Origin: Heterocephalus glaber
Lineage: Eukaryota > Chordata > Mammalia > Rodentia > Bathyergidae
DNA length: 64,000 nt
NCBI RefSeq assembly: GCF_000247695.1
Contig: NW_004624848.1
Location: 503,251 to 567,250 of the forward strand
Reading direction: 5' to 3'
This document shows, in pieces, positions 12,001 to 23,118 of the stretch. The notes below the pieces were generated by a model. It ran no database searches. It was not told the origin of the DNA and saw nothing but the letters and a program-made list of their open reading frames with translations. The position numbers and the translations under genes are program-made. The first letter of the stretch is position 1, and the number at the start of each line of letters is the position of its first letter.

Positions 12001-12290
12001 AGGCCCCATGTCTTCCTTGCTCTGAGCTTGAACTTAGCAGGGGATTGTAGGGTATCTATGTCTAGCACTCACCTTTTCTGCATCTGTCTTGGGAACTGTT
12101 TCTTTTATACTCTGTGTTAGGGATTTGGTAGTCACTTTTCCAACCCTGTGCTAAGCAAGGTGCAGAGGTAGCTAGGAACTGGTGGCTTAACATCCCTGTG
12201 GTGGTGGTGAACATCCACCTCCATTGTTGTTCTTCCCTTTAGACCTTGCATGGTGCTCGGCAGGGCTCTAAACATACTTTTGGGGGGGAA
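9085..12290 (-). mobile_element. L1, antisense: ORF2 to 5' end (piece 3)
   Basis: Reads from ORF2 3' text at the left (complement of 'ggagatttccatagtggtt'), through reverse-transcriptase text ('ggtccacatgtctgtctttg', 'gctttgtagtata'), to endonuclease-region text around 10180-10330 ('ttttgatccattctgctaat', 'ttgttggtgaattgagac'). It then passes into ORF1 text near 11160-11430 and a 5' UTR-like stretch to about 12290. The jump from reverse-transcriptase to endonuclease text near 10170 indicates a large internal deletion within ORF2. With pieces 1 and 2 the element spans about 4.4 kb. It is long dead. Confidence 0.75.
11159..11431 (-). pseudogene. L1 ORF1 N-terminal remnant
   Basis: A 90-codon minus-strand frame inside the antisense L1. 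The product is lysine-rich and predicted helical, with heptad-like runs such as KQIHKVLGKFKEDITKQI, consistent with the coiled-coil start of L1 ORF1, the RNA-binding chaperone that coats L1 RNA. Family ORF1 proteins are several times longer, so the RNA-recognition and C-terminal domains are missing. Assignment rests on position in the L1 and composition rather than a motif match. Not expected to be functional. Confidence 0.45.
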
Positions 12291-13539
12291 AAATGGAGTG
12301 TAACTAGTGAGAATGCAATGAACATTTCCAGAAAATTAATGTACCAAATCTAAGGTTTAGGAAGCCATTTATGGGAACTTCATGGAGAAGATAATAAGAT
12401 GAGAAGGCAGTAGAATTTGGGACACAGTGATGAGGTCACTGTGACTTCTTAGGGAAGAGATGCTGAAAGTTTGAACTAGGTGTAGGGCAGGGGGAGAAGA
12501 AAGTGGAGAAAAATGCCCATTATCTTATTTTGGGAATGAAAAGAGGAAGGAGGTAAAGATGTTACTAAAAAATGTTGGTTAGTAGAATCTTTTTATTCAG
12601 GAAAATAATGCCCCAAACCTAAAAGTTTCCCAGCCATGCATAAAAGGAGCATGGATAGGGAAGTTGTCTGTGTTGGGAGCCCCAGCCCCCACCGCATGTG
12701 GTTTTGACAAAAGTGAAGGATGTGAGGTAATTGAGCCTCGAAGTAAAAACAGAACACACATGTGAGAGAGAAGGAGATGTGGAGAAAAGTCATGAGAGGC
12801 CAGTGCAGGGGAGGACAGGTGAGCTCAGTCCTGGGAGCTGGACACAGCCTGCTACAAATCTTGGAGGATACTGTTGTCTCTATCTGACCTAGAAACAGAA
12901 AAAAAATAGGTTTGGGGGAAAGATGAATGATTTGGTTGTGAACTAGATGAGTTTGAGGTACTGGTGTCCTGGCCATGTGGAGAAATTCAGGGCACAATGT
13001 GATGATGCAAAAAACACTGTAGAGGAAACGCAGTGCCCCAAGAGGGGCATTGAGGGAAAGGTTTGGTCCGTTGCTTCATTGTTATCCTTCCCTTTGGATC
13101 TGCTGCCAATGAGCGAGGGTGCTTATGGACTTCATGCTAAGCCAGGAAGGAAAGCCGAGGCACCTGGGTCTTCGTTTTACATTCCATTCTGAGGTACAGA
13201 ACTACTTACAAATCTGGCCTTTATTAAGGTGATCATATACCAAGGACATTTTATAATAATGCATCCTGACATCTGCAAAGATCCCTACATATTGTACATT
13301 TTAATTTTCTTCCAGTAGAGATCTGAATTATGTCTGAGGAGAGATGAGAGTGGACACAGGTCAGTATCCCACTCCCACCCCCGTTCCTCGGGAAACACAC
13401 ACAGTTTTGCAGAAAGAGGTCAAACTTCTATTGTTGCTTGAATTCTTTCCATATAGCTTCCTGTCGTGCATAGGGAGGAAATATTTCCTCTTGTCTCTAA
13501 CAATGGGACATGGATGGAGAACAGTGTTTGGAAACAGAT
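12291..13539. other. Single-copy intergenic DNA
   Basis: No nameable repeat. The longest frame is 134 codons on the minus strand (12593-12997) without recognisable similarity. A perfect inverted repeat, cacagtga/tcactgtg with a 5-base spacer, lies at 12423-12443; it is short enough to be chance. Confidence 0.4.
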
Positions 13540-14290
13540 GTGAGTCATTGTTTTTCATCGGGAGAGGTCAGCTGTCAGGAGCCTCCCCAGTGCCCTGACC
13601 TTGTCGTCTTCCTTTCTCACAGCCACTCTGAGCACCCTTGGTGCCTGGCTGGGGCATGGATCATGAGGAGCCACAGCCCTACATGGCAGAGGGAAGAACA
13701 GCGAGGCAGAAATGGAGACGCTTGGCTCTCCTCGATGAGGAGCAGGGTCCCTGAGCCCTCGCGCAGGGTGTGGCGCGCCTGGACCTCGGAGCCCAGCAGC
13801 CCTGTGCTCCTCTAGCCACCCCATGTGGTTGTGGGTCTCCCGCCTTTACCAATCCCCGCTCTTTCTTCCCCTCCATAGAGCCCAACTTGGACTTTATGGA
13901 GGACAAGTTGCAAGGCACCAGCAGAGTTCATGACGATTGCAGTTTGAATTCTTACACCGCGTCCAGCTGTTCCACTGGTGTGGTATCCTCTTCTGTTCTC
14001 ATCGAAGGAGGGTCTAAGATTCCCGGAACTCTTGTGAGAACAAATGCTTCATATGGATTTAGACGGCGTCTTTCTTGTGACCTGGGGAATCTTGATTATA
14101 TCCCTTCATATGGATTGTGTGTGTGCGAATACTTCCATAGCTTTATCTTTGTGGTCCTGGTGTATTTTCTGTTTTGAACATTCCTCCTCTTCAGTCTCTT
14201 TCTGTGTCTCCATCTCACCTCCTTGTTCCACTTCCTTGTGTTACACGAGCCAACTTCTTCCATCTAGCTGAACGTGTCTTCATTTTGAAG
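13540..14290. other. GC-rich single-copy patch with an 8-bp GGCGCGCC palindrome
   Basis: 13540-13870 is the most GC-rich stretch of this half of the window and carries several CpG pairs, including GGCGCGCC near 13771. Overlapping frames of 75-135 codons occur on both strands, as expected by chance where GC content lowers stop frequency. I recognise no product, and I see no clear splice-site pair. It could be a short regulatory island or a decayed exon. Confidence 0.3.
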
Positions 14291-14299
14291 ATCTGAGAT

Positions 14300-14700
14300 C
14301 TATTTTGCTATGTTCCTTCCTTTTAAAAAAATCACAGTCATCTTTACTTTTTATTAATATGAATATTTTAATAATTTTAATAATAACTATATATTTATGG
14401 GGCATAAGGTTGCATTGTAATACATGGACATAATGTGCAATACCAAACCCAGAGTAACTGGGATGTATACTACCTTAAACATGTATCAGTTTTTTGCTTT
14501 GGGAGCATTTAAAAAACTATTAATTATTGTAGTTATTTTGAAATACTCAACTAATTGTTCTCAACCCTAATCATCCTACTGTTTTATAAAATATGATACA
14601 TTTTTCTTCCTATCCGAATGCACCCAGGGACCCGTTAACCAAGGTCTCCCTATTTCTCCCTCCTTCCATGCTTACCAGCCTCTGGTAACTACAGAATCTT
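14300..14700 (-). mobile_element. L1M 3' UTR fragment, antisense
   Basis: Matches the familiar antisense text of mammal-wide L1 3' UTRs: 'tatatatttatggggcataa', 'gtaactgggatgtatactac', 'ttattttgaaatactcaact', 'gacccgttaacc' and 'ccagcctctggtaac'. Confidence 0.85.
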
Positions 14701-14701
14701 C

Positions 14702-14827
14702 TGTAGGAGGATTATAAATTCAAGCTCAGCCTGGGCAATTTAGCAGCTTAACAAGATCTTGTCTCAGAATTTAAAAATCAAAAAGGCTCGGGATGTAGCT
14801 CTGTGTGAAGGCCTCTAGTCCTGAAAA
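14702..14827 (+). mobile_element. B1-ID dimer SINE, degraded
   Basis: A B1-derived half (aggattataaattcaagc, cctgggcaatttagca, agatcttgtctcag) and a short A-rich linker are followed by an ID-like half (gctcgggatgtagctctgtg, aaggcctctag). Confidence 0.75.
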
Positions 14828-15019
14828 CAAACAAAACTGTTTATTCCTTACTGTCTTCTCTGTGTTACTTTTTCTGACAACTACACCACCTTATACTGTT
14901 AGTTTTCTTTTCTATTGTCTAAACCTTGACTTTTTAAATAAATGTCATTGATTGAATAATGACCAAACCCTTGAACTTTGGAGATAGATTTGTTTTTGAA
15001 TTGTCTCTTATGCTTAATA

Positions 15020-15125
15020 GCTACAAAATCTTGATGTTTCTTAATCTCTTTTCATCTTTGTTTCCTCATCATAATATGAATACAATCCTAGTAACTATAA
15101 GGTTGTTTCAAAGATTAAAGATTTA
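15020..15125 (+). mobile_element. MIR SINE fragment
   Basis: Contains MIR core/3' text: 'tttcctcatcataatatgaa', 'taactataaggttgtttcaa', 'agattaaag'. Confidence 0.6.
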
Positions 15126-15599
15126 CTGCAGCATTTGTGAATTGGACCTAATGTTCCTCAAAACTCTTTTTATGGGGGCGTATTTTAAAACAGAATTTAC
15201 TAAGTTCTTAAGTTAATCAATCAAATAATGCTACAGTGTTTGGAAAAGAATAACCCACACCAAAGTGATAGCTTGGCTGAAAAGTACAAACACATTTGGT
15301 AGATAAGACTACTTCAAAGCAGAAAACTTTTTCATAGGGGCCTCGTAAGACTTTAATAGACATTTTTCCTTCTTTCAGTGCAGTCCTAGTTTCTTCCTGG
15401 TTGTTAGGAATACATTTCCAGACAATGGCAAACTGCCTGTCTTTTTCTCAAGGCTGAAGAAATCAGGCTAAGTGGTGAGGATGTATCACTGTCAGCCCCT
15501 GTGCCAGGAGTTGGCAGGAGCTGCAAAGAAGTCAGACTTCTCCCCCACGGTGGAGATGAACCCCATATTTTACAGGAAGAATAGTGTCCCAGGCACTTT

Positions 15600-15865
15600 C
15601 CTGTTGCCAAGACAGAATACCCTACACTCACAACCTGAAGGAGAAGAGGTCTATTTTGGCTCACTCTTTGACTGGCTCCGAGGCAGAAATAGGATGGCAG
15701 AGGGGCATGGTGGAGGAAAAGGTCCCCAACACAAAGCAGATGGGAAGCACAATGTGGAGGGAAGAGCCAGGGACAAGAGCACAGCCTCACAGTCCACACC
15801 GCCAGTGACTGCTTCTTTGGCCAGGCCCCATCTCCATGTTGAGACATTCAGGGCTATTTTAGATC
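15600..15865 (-). repeat. MaLR-type LTR fragment, antisense
   Basis: Starts with 'ccaagacagaataccctaca' and 'gtctattttggctcact', the complement of the 3' end of the MaLR-type LTRs seen elsewhere in the window, and continues with 'catggtggagg' and related body text. Several frames on both strands (74-164 codons) traverse it and its flank; none is a recognisable protein. Confidence 0.6.
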
Positions 15866-16020
15866 TGAAGCACAGTATTGGTAGGACATCCCCACTGTAC
15901 ATCTTCGTGGAGGACCCACGGCTTCACCTCCGGCTGTCCTCAGGTGTGTCGACACGGGGGAGATGAATCTCTGACCCCCAAAACTTTCTGCCTTTAGCCA
16001 GTCTCATTGTTCCACCCTTG

Positions 16021-16104
16021 TTTTTTTTTTTGGTACCGGGGATCGAACTTGGGACCTTGCGCTTGTGAGGCAGGCACTGGAACCACTGAGCTAAATCCCC
16101 AGCC
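16021..16104 (-). mobile_element. tRNA-derived SINE (non-ID body), antisense, with target duplication
   Basis: Poly-T, then 'ggtaccggggatcgaacttg' and 'aaccactgagctaaatcccc'. Perfect 10-bp direct repeats tccacccttg at 16011-16020 and 16105-16114 bound it. On the minus strand the pol III A and B boxes are intact, and the sequence is close to the copy at 45269. Confidence 0.95.
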
Positions 16105-16429
16105 TCCACCCTTGTTTTTAAGAACCACTTCATCTTTCCTTAAAATTGTCACTAGAGAATATTTCCTTAAAAGGCCTCTTCCTGCCTGTGTTTCATCATT
16201 GCCACCTCTGGCCTTGAGGGCGGCTCCCCAGTCTAGCTTTTCTGCACTGTATCATTTCCCCCACTTTGGAAGATGCCTTTATTCGCTGTGTTTATGGTCA
16301 CATTCTCAGCATGCCTTATGGTGTGCAGGCTGAAGGCTACCAGCTGTAATGGAGTTTAATACACTCAACCTCCAACAGAAAAGGGAGGACATTGACTTCC
16401 TAATTTAAATTCCCTCATTAACCAATTTT

Positions 16430-16560
16430 CTGATTCTGTATGCGTCATTAGCCCCTGGGAGCTGGGCTTTGCCTCTGCACAATGGATATATGACTACCTA
16501 CTCTAATACTTCTGAGAGTCTGAAAGAATAAAACATGTTGACAATGTTGGCCATTGGGAA
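16430..16560 (+). mobile_element. MIR SINE fragment
   Basis: Text such as 'cattagcccctgggagctg', 'ctctgcacaatggatatatg' and 'tctgaaagaataaaacatg' follows the MIR consensus order (splicing-like pyrimidine region, 'aaaatgg'-like box, then the 3' core). Confidence 0.55.
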
Positions 16561-18390
16561 ATGTGTTATGTAAAAACAACTGCTAACCGATCATTTTGCA
16601 GTGGCCTAAGAATAGATAAAGCCCCAGATAAAATGTACTGGGCCAGATAATTATTCCCATCTTTAAAATCTCTTTCACCACGTACATTAATCAATATCTA
16701 AGTTCTCTGAAATTCTCTCGATGTTTTTCTTGACCATGTAGAGGGTTCATTAGCCACGCTAGGTGTGGGGCAGATGTCTATCACCTCAGTATGAGGAAGG
16801 GATTGCTCTTTGTTATGCAGAATAAAACCACAGAGTGAAGAGGGAGGGTGGAATTAAAATAAGATGAATCTGTCTATTATGCACTGCTCATAATTATGCC
16901 TATTACTGAGACAATTTCTGCATACCTGCCGTCATCTCAAAGGAGAAAACAGAATTAAAACAGCCTCAAGAAGAAAATCGAAAATGCAGAAAGTGAGCAG
17001 AGTTTTTTTTTTATTTATTTGCTTCTTGTTTTTGCATATTTCTTTTCTTTTTCTCTTGGGCAATGAAAAATGAAATAAGGAGAGCTACAAGGTTCTTTTA
17101 CATTCATGACGTTTTAAACCACTTGATGTTTCCCTGAAAAACTGAAGTGGAAAACCCTAAGAGAAGAAGACACGGGCCTGTGTTATATTTTCTGCACCTG
17201 TTATTAGATTTTGTATACTGAGTGTGTCTTTCGTAATTATTCATTCCATCACTCATTTAAGCATGCAGCAATGTAATTTAATTATATTTTATTGAATTAC
17301 ATCCAATTCATTGATTTCTTTAACTAATGTATCTTTAACCTGTTCAAAATTTTTGCCTTCTGTCAAACATCCTTCAGCTGTTCTATCATGTACTTGGTCT
17401 CCATGTTATAGTACTCTAATACCAGAGCTGGATTCTATAGAAAAGCTCCTCTAACAATACAGTGTACTTTGTGAAATCACCCAATTAGATTACTAAACAG
17501 CTTGTGAAATGAAACAAAGATATTCCACCAATTCTATCCGTAACTAATATGCGCCCCGTGGAAGGGGCGGGATAAGGCGCAGGAGTGAAATGACAAGCCG
17601 AGTAATCACAGAGGGTGGTCCTGACACCCCCACAAATCAGGGAGGGATCCCTTACAAGAGGCACGGTTTTGAGACTGGGAGCTTTGAAATCATTTTGTTC
17701 CTCACAAATATATCAAAGAAATGGATCAAGTAGATAAATCTACCCAATAGATCAGGTTAGGCAAACTATCACACACCGCATTTGATTCGCTTCCTGTTTC
17801 TGTAAATAATTTTCCTTAGAACCCAAACGTGCCCATTCAGAACTGAATAGTTGTGACTAAGAAGCTGTTACCCACAAAGTGTTAAATAATTGACCGTTAT
17901 AGTAGAAGCTTGCTGCTGTTTGAAACTGACAGGCAGTTAAAAAATGAAACAACCCAATAATTCACTCCAACTTCCTTCTGTGTGGAACAAAACTCGGTAC
18001 TGATTAGTGCCAACTTATCAGCCGGTGCTTTAATTTTTATCATTTTTATTGTGCGTGAAAACTGAAAAAAGCAGTTTTCACTTTACCTACCTAAACATGT
18101 GAGAGTCTTTCCTTTTGAGAACATAATCAGGTTTATGGGTATTGAACATGTCTAAATTCTATAAATGTCATTAAAAAATCATTATCAGTTATTATCCATG
18201 TTAATAAATTGCTTTCTCAATTATTGAGCTAAGAAATATTGGAATGTCTTTATTAACATTTCACAGGTTTAAAAAACCCTGTTCATATTGTCTAGCCAAA
18301 ATTTAGTTTATCTCTCTAACAATTTTAATAATTTGATAGCCCGATATAGGAAAATACAAATCTGCATTAGAGTTCCTCTCAAATTGTCTT
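16561..18390. other. Largely repeat-free single-copy stretch
   Basis: About 1.8 kb in which I could name no interspersed repeat, unusual for this window. It includes a GC box-like motif (ggggcggga) within a short GC-rich inverted repeat at 17552-17569 (cgcccc/ggggcg) and a perfect 10-bp hairpin at 18055-18081. No coding frame is supported. A conserved non-coding element is possible but cannot be judged without alignment to other mammals. Confidence 0.4.
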
Positions 18391-18490
18391 TTCTTGTTCT
18401 TTCCTATTCGTGTGTGCTTCCTGAAGAGCAGCAGGGGACATCATTGTCCCCCGCCAAGACCTAGCTATGATCACAATGTCCATTCCTCAG

Positions 18491-18561
18491 GAGAGGCGAT
18501 CTGTGATGACCCTCCTAATTACAGAGTCCAGAAATATCAACGACACTTATATGAAGTTTGG
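18491..18561 (+). other. Possible isolated exon (weak)
   Basis: A 71-base segment lies between an acceptor-like 'tgtccattcctcag' and a strong donor-like 'tttgg|gtaaga'. Two of three frames are open, one giving a protein-like string ending YQRHLYEVW. I recognise no family. Two open frames over 71 bases carry little weight, so this is only a candidate. Confidence 0.15.
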
Positions 18562-18619
18562 GTAAGATTTTTGCAAGAAAGAAATGGTTCTTTTCAGTCA
18601 AGTGAGGTATTTTGAGGGA

Positions 18620-19087
18620 TGAGGTAAGAAATTGTCCCAATTTAATGATTCAGAGCTCTGAGTCTAAGTTGATGAGAGTCTGAGGGTGCACTGGAGAAGG
18701 GTGAGTAATGACATATCAGGGACAATTTAAGTCAATTTGAGATGAAAGTGAGTATCTGAACGAAAGCACTCTGGGGAGAGATGGTAATTGGAATTGGTTT
18801 TCACACAGATCAGCTTCACAGCACATCTGCGTCCCAATGCCTTTGGCATTGCCATGGAGAATTCTTCAAGCCCCTTAGCTTCTAGGGATTCTGAGCTATT
18901 TAAAATCAAGAATGCTGGTGTGCGATATAAAGGGTATTATTACCATTCCTGCTCACTGTTTCAAATTCTAAATGAAATCCTGACTCAACAAAGCCATAGC
19001 ATTACTTTCACAAATAGTAATAAAATAAACATTATAAAAATGTTTAAGTGTAGCAGGTATAGGCAGAGAGTGCTGAGTTGGAATATC
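18620..19087. other. Intergenic DNA, nothing recognised
   Basis: No gene or nameable repeat. A 100-codon plus-strand frame at 18788-19090 has no recognisable similarity and no supporting signals. Confidence 0.4.
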
Positions 19088-19090
19088 TGA

Positions 19091-19584
19091 GATGTGATTA
19101 AAAAACACTCTGAATGTTTAAATAAAAACTTAAAAGCATGACAGGAGAAGACACATTGACATTAATCCCCCCTCAATTTGAACGTACTCATCCCATTGTT
19201 CTTCCGCTTTCAGAAGCAGTTCTGCAAGTCCTCTTTCATGTTCTCAATGTCCTGAATCAATTAAACTGGGAATAGCAATTTCTGTGGAGTAAAAACGTTA
19301 CGGCATGTCCTCATCCGCCTTATTCAAGGGGTCTGGCAGTATGTGACTTCCAGCTCTTCCCCAAAGTCAAAATGACCATGAACGTGAGCATCTGGAGTTG
19401 ATTCAGGCCATGCAGGCAGCCAAAGCAGAACAACTGAAGATATGCACGCAAGAGGATGCCCAGGGTTGCTTCGGAATGTGGCAAGAAGGGCGGGTTAAGT
19501 GTATTCAAGATAGGGGGAATATTTTGAGGGGATTAATGACAGTATGTCTTACTATAAACATTCAAGGTAGTTTTCGATCACATC
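19091..19584 (+). mobile_element. Mariner-derived foldback element, copy A
   Basis: Terminal inverted repeats begin gatgtgat at 19091 and end atcacatc at 19584; I count about 24 of 30 matching positions. The right arm (about 19300-19560) encodes in sense a decayed mariner transposase C-terminus, with text for 'ttccagctcttccccaaagt' and 'gattcaggccatgcaggc'. The left arm (about 19140-19260) is the same 3' region inverted and shorter. Stops and frameshifts are present. It has the same architecture as copies B and D in opposite orientation. Confidence 0.8.
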
Positions 19585-19600
19585 ATAGAATAAATTTGAA

Positions 19601-21170
19601 AGGAAATGGTTCTGTGCCATAAAGTGCAAAATTATATAAAAAAAACAATATCCAGGGAAATGTAAAACTCCCCTCCTATTTAGTTATCCTTCCTGGAAGC
19701 AATTTCTGTTACCATTTTCCACTGTGTTCTTTTGGAATCAGAGAGGGCATAAGCAAACATTTTCTTTATAATAATGTAACTATTAGCGAGCTCTTTACAC
19801 AGTTCAGGACTTTGCTATTTTACCCTAAGACTTTACAGTTGAGATTATCTCCTATCAGAGCTTCATCATTTTTAACAGCTTTATACTATTTCATTGTGCC
19901 AATGTAGCAAATTATTTTTAACCATTTGGCATCCCAACGTTTTATCTAGTGCCCTGATTTTTGTGTGTGTTTACTTTTGGGGCATATATATGTTGTGCAA
20001 GTGGTATTGTGGGGCTGTGTGTGTTGGTAGGCTGTATTATTCCATGAATGTAACATTATCCTCTTGCCCTGGGTAAGTCCCATTTTTGGATCTATTTTAT
20101 ATTTCTTTTTATTCATCCTTGTTCCTCAAAACCATTTCTTCCTCACACACCTTTCAACATGGGTATCATACTATGTGTATTATTTTTTTTCAATACGTAT
20201 GTATATGTACACTATAAAATATTGTCTGTGTCTGTAAAATTATATTACTGGTACCATGTTATGGCTCTGTCTTGTCGTCATTCTTTTAGAATTGCTGTAT
20301 CATGCTTTTCAACAGGGCTGAGTTTTTTTCTGATGGATTTCCTAGAAACGGGCACATAGAATACTTCCAGTTTAATAGTGGCGTAATAAACCCATTCATA
20401 CACAGTCCTGTATGCATACATGCATGACAGCCACTCCTACTGAGTGCGGGTTGTTAGTCCTTCCCATTGTTACTGTGTAACCACGCATCGCCATGTATTC
20501 TTGTCACATGTGTCACCCTGTTACCAGGCACACATGGCTTCACTCCACTATCCCCCAGAAACTGCAGAATTCCTATTACCTCAGGTCCTTGCCAACATGT
20601 CGTAGCATACAGCTGGCCAATTATTTTAATATTTTGAATATATAATGATAATGATTTTACATTGCATTTCTCTGGTGATTTAAAATGGAGTTTTAAAATA
20701 TCTTTGTGTAGTTTTTAATCGATGAAAGTTCCTTTCCTAGTTATATTTATTGCCTATTTGTTGTAACTTGAGGTCAAAATGTTTTTCAAACGTGTAAGAG
20801 ACATATTCTAGATAACCTTGTCCTATTGGCTTTCTCCCTTGCAACTTTTCCCTTAATTTTCCTCTCAAACTTTCTGTGTAAAATAAAAATCTTTACTTTT
20901 GATGTATGCATATTCATCAATATTTCTTCTTATGCTAGACACTTTCTCATGCCTATTTTTACAAAAACTGTTAGGGTGTTACACTTCATATTTTCAAATG
21001 CTTAACACATCAAAAGTTCACTTGTGCAAAGTGAAAGACAGAATCCAAGTATATTTTTTCCATAAAGCTCTAGTTTTTTAAAAAATTGTGTGAGACTGTT
21101 TATTGAACAATCACTGTTTTTCTCACTGCTCCAGGGCCACTTGGAATCAGAATAGCCCATCCAGCTAGGG
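19601..21170. other. AT-rich DNA, probably old repeat remnants
   Basis: Parts (19860-20760) have the flavour of antisense ancient LINE text but are too diverged to name. Only frames of 60-66 codons, none recognisable. Confidence 0.35.
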
Positions 21171-21590
21171 CGGTTTTCTGATATTTTTTCTATTTCCTAA
21201 TTTAATTTTTATGTTTCATGCCACATAGTTCTTACTACATGTCCGTATGTTATATATCTACTTTTTTTCCACTTTAATATCTGTAGGGTCTGGATATTGT
21301 TTATATGTTTGTTTTTCTTTTTCTTCATTCCTTTTCTAGAGGCTTTTGAATTGTATTATTTTTTTAAAGACTCAACTTTGAGGTTGCTTTATTTGCTTTT
21401 TCTAGATTTTAAGGTGAAGTTTAGATTTGGGACATTTTTCTGTACTCATATAATCATTTAAAGTTAATGTAGTTATTCTGTAATTGATTATTCAGGCAAT
21501 AATTTCTCACTGCATCTCAGAAAAAGTATTTTACTTTCATAGTTGAAAAATATTTTCTCTAAATATAGATATCTGGGTTGAGAAATTTTG
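21171..21590 (-). mobile_element. Probable old L1 ORF2 fragment, antisense
   Basis: T-rich text such as 'tttctagaggcttttgaatt', 'gctttttctagattttaagg' and 'ctcactgcatctcagaaaaa' resembles the antisense of the L1 ORF2 endonuclease/RT boundary. Highly diverged. Confidence 0.4.
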
Positions 21591-22884
21591 TGTCTTGATT
21601 TTCCCTCACTTAATTTTAAAGAGTTCATTGCATAGCCTTCTCATATATGTGCGTTCTGATGATAAGCTGCTAGAATTTTGGTGTTCCTTCCCCTGGATGT
21701 GCTGCTACCTCTTTCTCTGGTTGGAGTTAGGCTTTTCTCTCTGTGCAGCAGGAATAGCCCCTCCTCCCACCCTTACCAGCACAGGGGGTGGTTACCTCCT
21801 CTCTTCTCTGGCCCTAATCACCAGCCACCTTTCTCCAGAACAGGCACCGAAGGTCTGCAGAAAAGAGCTTGCTGGTAAATGCAAACTACCCTTGAGTCTG
21901 GGGTCTGCAGCAATTGAAGGTCTTTATGGCATTTCACGCCATGTTTTCAGCTAGGCATTAAAACCTTAGCTGACTGCTTTCTGCTTCCTTGTCTGGTGTC
22001 TTCCTCTTTCTCACTGTCTTCCTGCTTCTGCCAGAGATGAAACAAGCTGTACTTCCTTCTCTTTCTGAGAGCCAGATCAGCTTGGATTTCCAGGCCACTC
22101 TGTTACCCTGTGGCTGCAGCTGTTTGATGAGTGCAGGAAAAATTATGAATTTGTAGTTTACTGGCTTTTTTTGTGAAGTTAGAGTGGGAGTAGACTTCTT
22201 TCAGATCTTGAACTCCTAGGTGGAACAACAATCCTCTTACTAATGTCTATTGTGAAATTTAGGGTCAAAATATTTAGTTCCAAAATTGCATTGTTATTTT
22301 ATATTAAACTTTTGAAAATGTGTGAATTGACAAATGAGAATTAACATGTTATGAAGAGAAGTCTTCCGTATTCACATGTCATTGTAACCTGCTTGCTCCC
22401 TCAGGTTCTTGTCCTGAGGATGATGAAAGAGTTACTGAGAGGGCTGGAGTTTATGAGAGAGAACAAAGCAAAGCCCTCAGTAAACAGGCGAGGAAAGAGG
22501 ACCCCAAGCGCGTGCCGGAATCTAGAAGCCTATGCACAGCTTCTGGGGACAAGAAAGGGCGAAGAAAGGGCGGAGAAAGGGGAGAGGACCTGAGAAAATG
22601 CAGGTGTGCAGCTGCTTCCCAGGCTTCTTGTCAGCAGATTTTATTATTTCTTTGTCCTTTGCACTCTGGTGTTTTGAGGCTTCTCCTGGTTTACGCAGGG
22701 ACTTGTTGTGTGTGCTTTGGGCTTAGTTTCCTGTGGACCCAGGTCCTGGCCTTCCTTCAGTTTACTCCGTTTAGCTTACCCAGGCCCTTGCCCTTTGTCC
22801 TTTATCTCCTGGCCTCAGTGGGATGTGAAGTTTCAAAAACAAGCCCCTTCTTCACCTCCACAGTTGTTCGCATTCTTTTCGTAT
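21591..22884. other. Intergenic DNA with GC-moderate patches
   Basis: 21680-22130 and 22400-22800 are richer in C and G than their flanks. Frames of 119 codons (21595-21954) and 192 codons (22512-23090) exist but show no family resemblance, and the latter runs into antisense L1. No gene is supported. Confidence 0.4.
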
Positions 22885-23114
22885 TTTTCAGCATTTTAAA
22901 ACTTCTTGATGTACATTTTGTGTTCTTCTTAACCTTATTTTTAGGTATTTTATTTCTTCTTGTTTTCTTTACATGGACTGTCTTCCAACTAGCGGTGAAG
23001 ATCATTGATTTCTATAGATTTCATTCTGCACAGAAATTTATTTTTCTGCCTAGAGAGTTTTTTAGCCAATTGTCATACTTCTACTCCTGAAAGACAATAA
23101 TATAATCTACATAT
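22885..23114 (-). mobile_element. Old L1 ORF2 fragment, antisense (left of ID)
   Basis: 'cttatttttaggtattttat', 'tgatttctatagatttcatt' and the following text follow antisense L1 ORF2. It resumes beyond the ID SINE at 23119. Confidence 0.6.
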
Positions 23115-23118
23115 GATG

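Noticed and set aside
12423..12443. 8-bp inverted repeat cacagtga/tcactgtg
   Set aside because: Expected by chance several times in a window of this size.
15472..15966. 164-codon plus-strand frame opposed by a 147-codon minus frame
   Set aside because: Runs through an antisense MaLR-type LTR; GC-richer DNA opens frames on both strands.
22512..23090. Longest open frame (192 codons, plus strand), hydrophobic second half
   Set aside because: The last 70 codons or so translate antisense L1 text, T-rich DNA naturally reads as Phe/Leu/Val, several other frames overlap, and no domain is recognisable.
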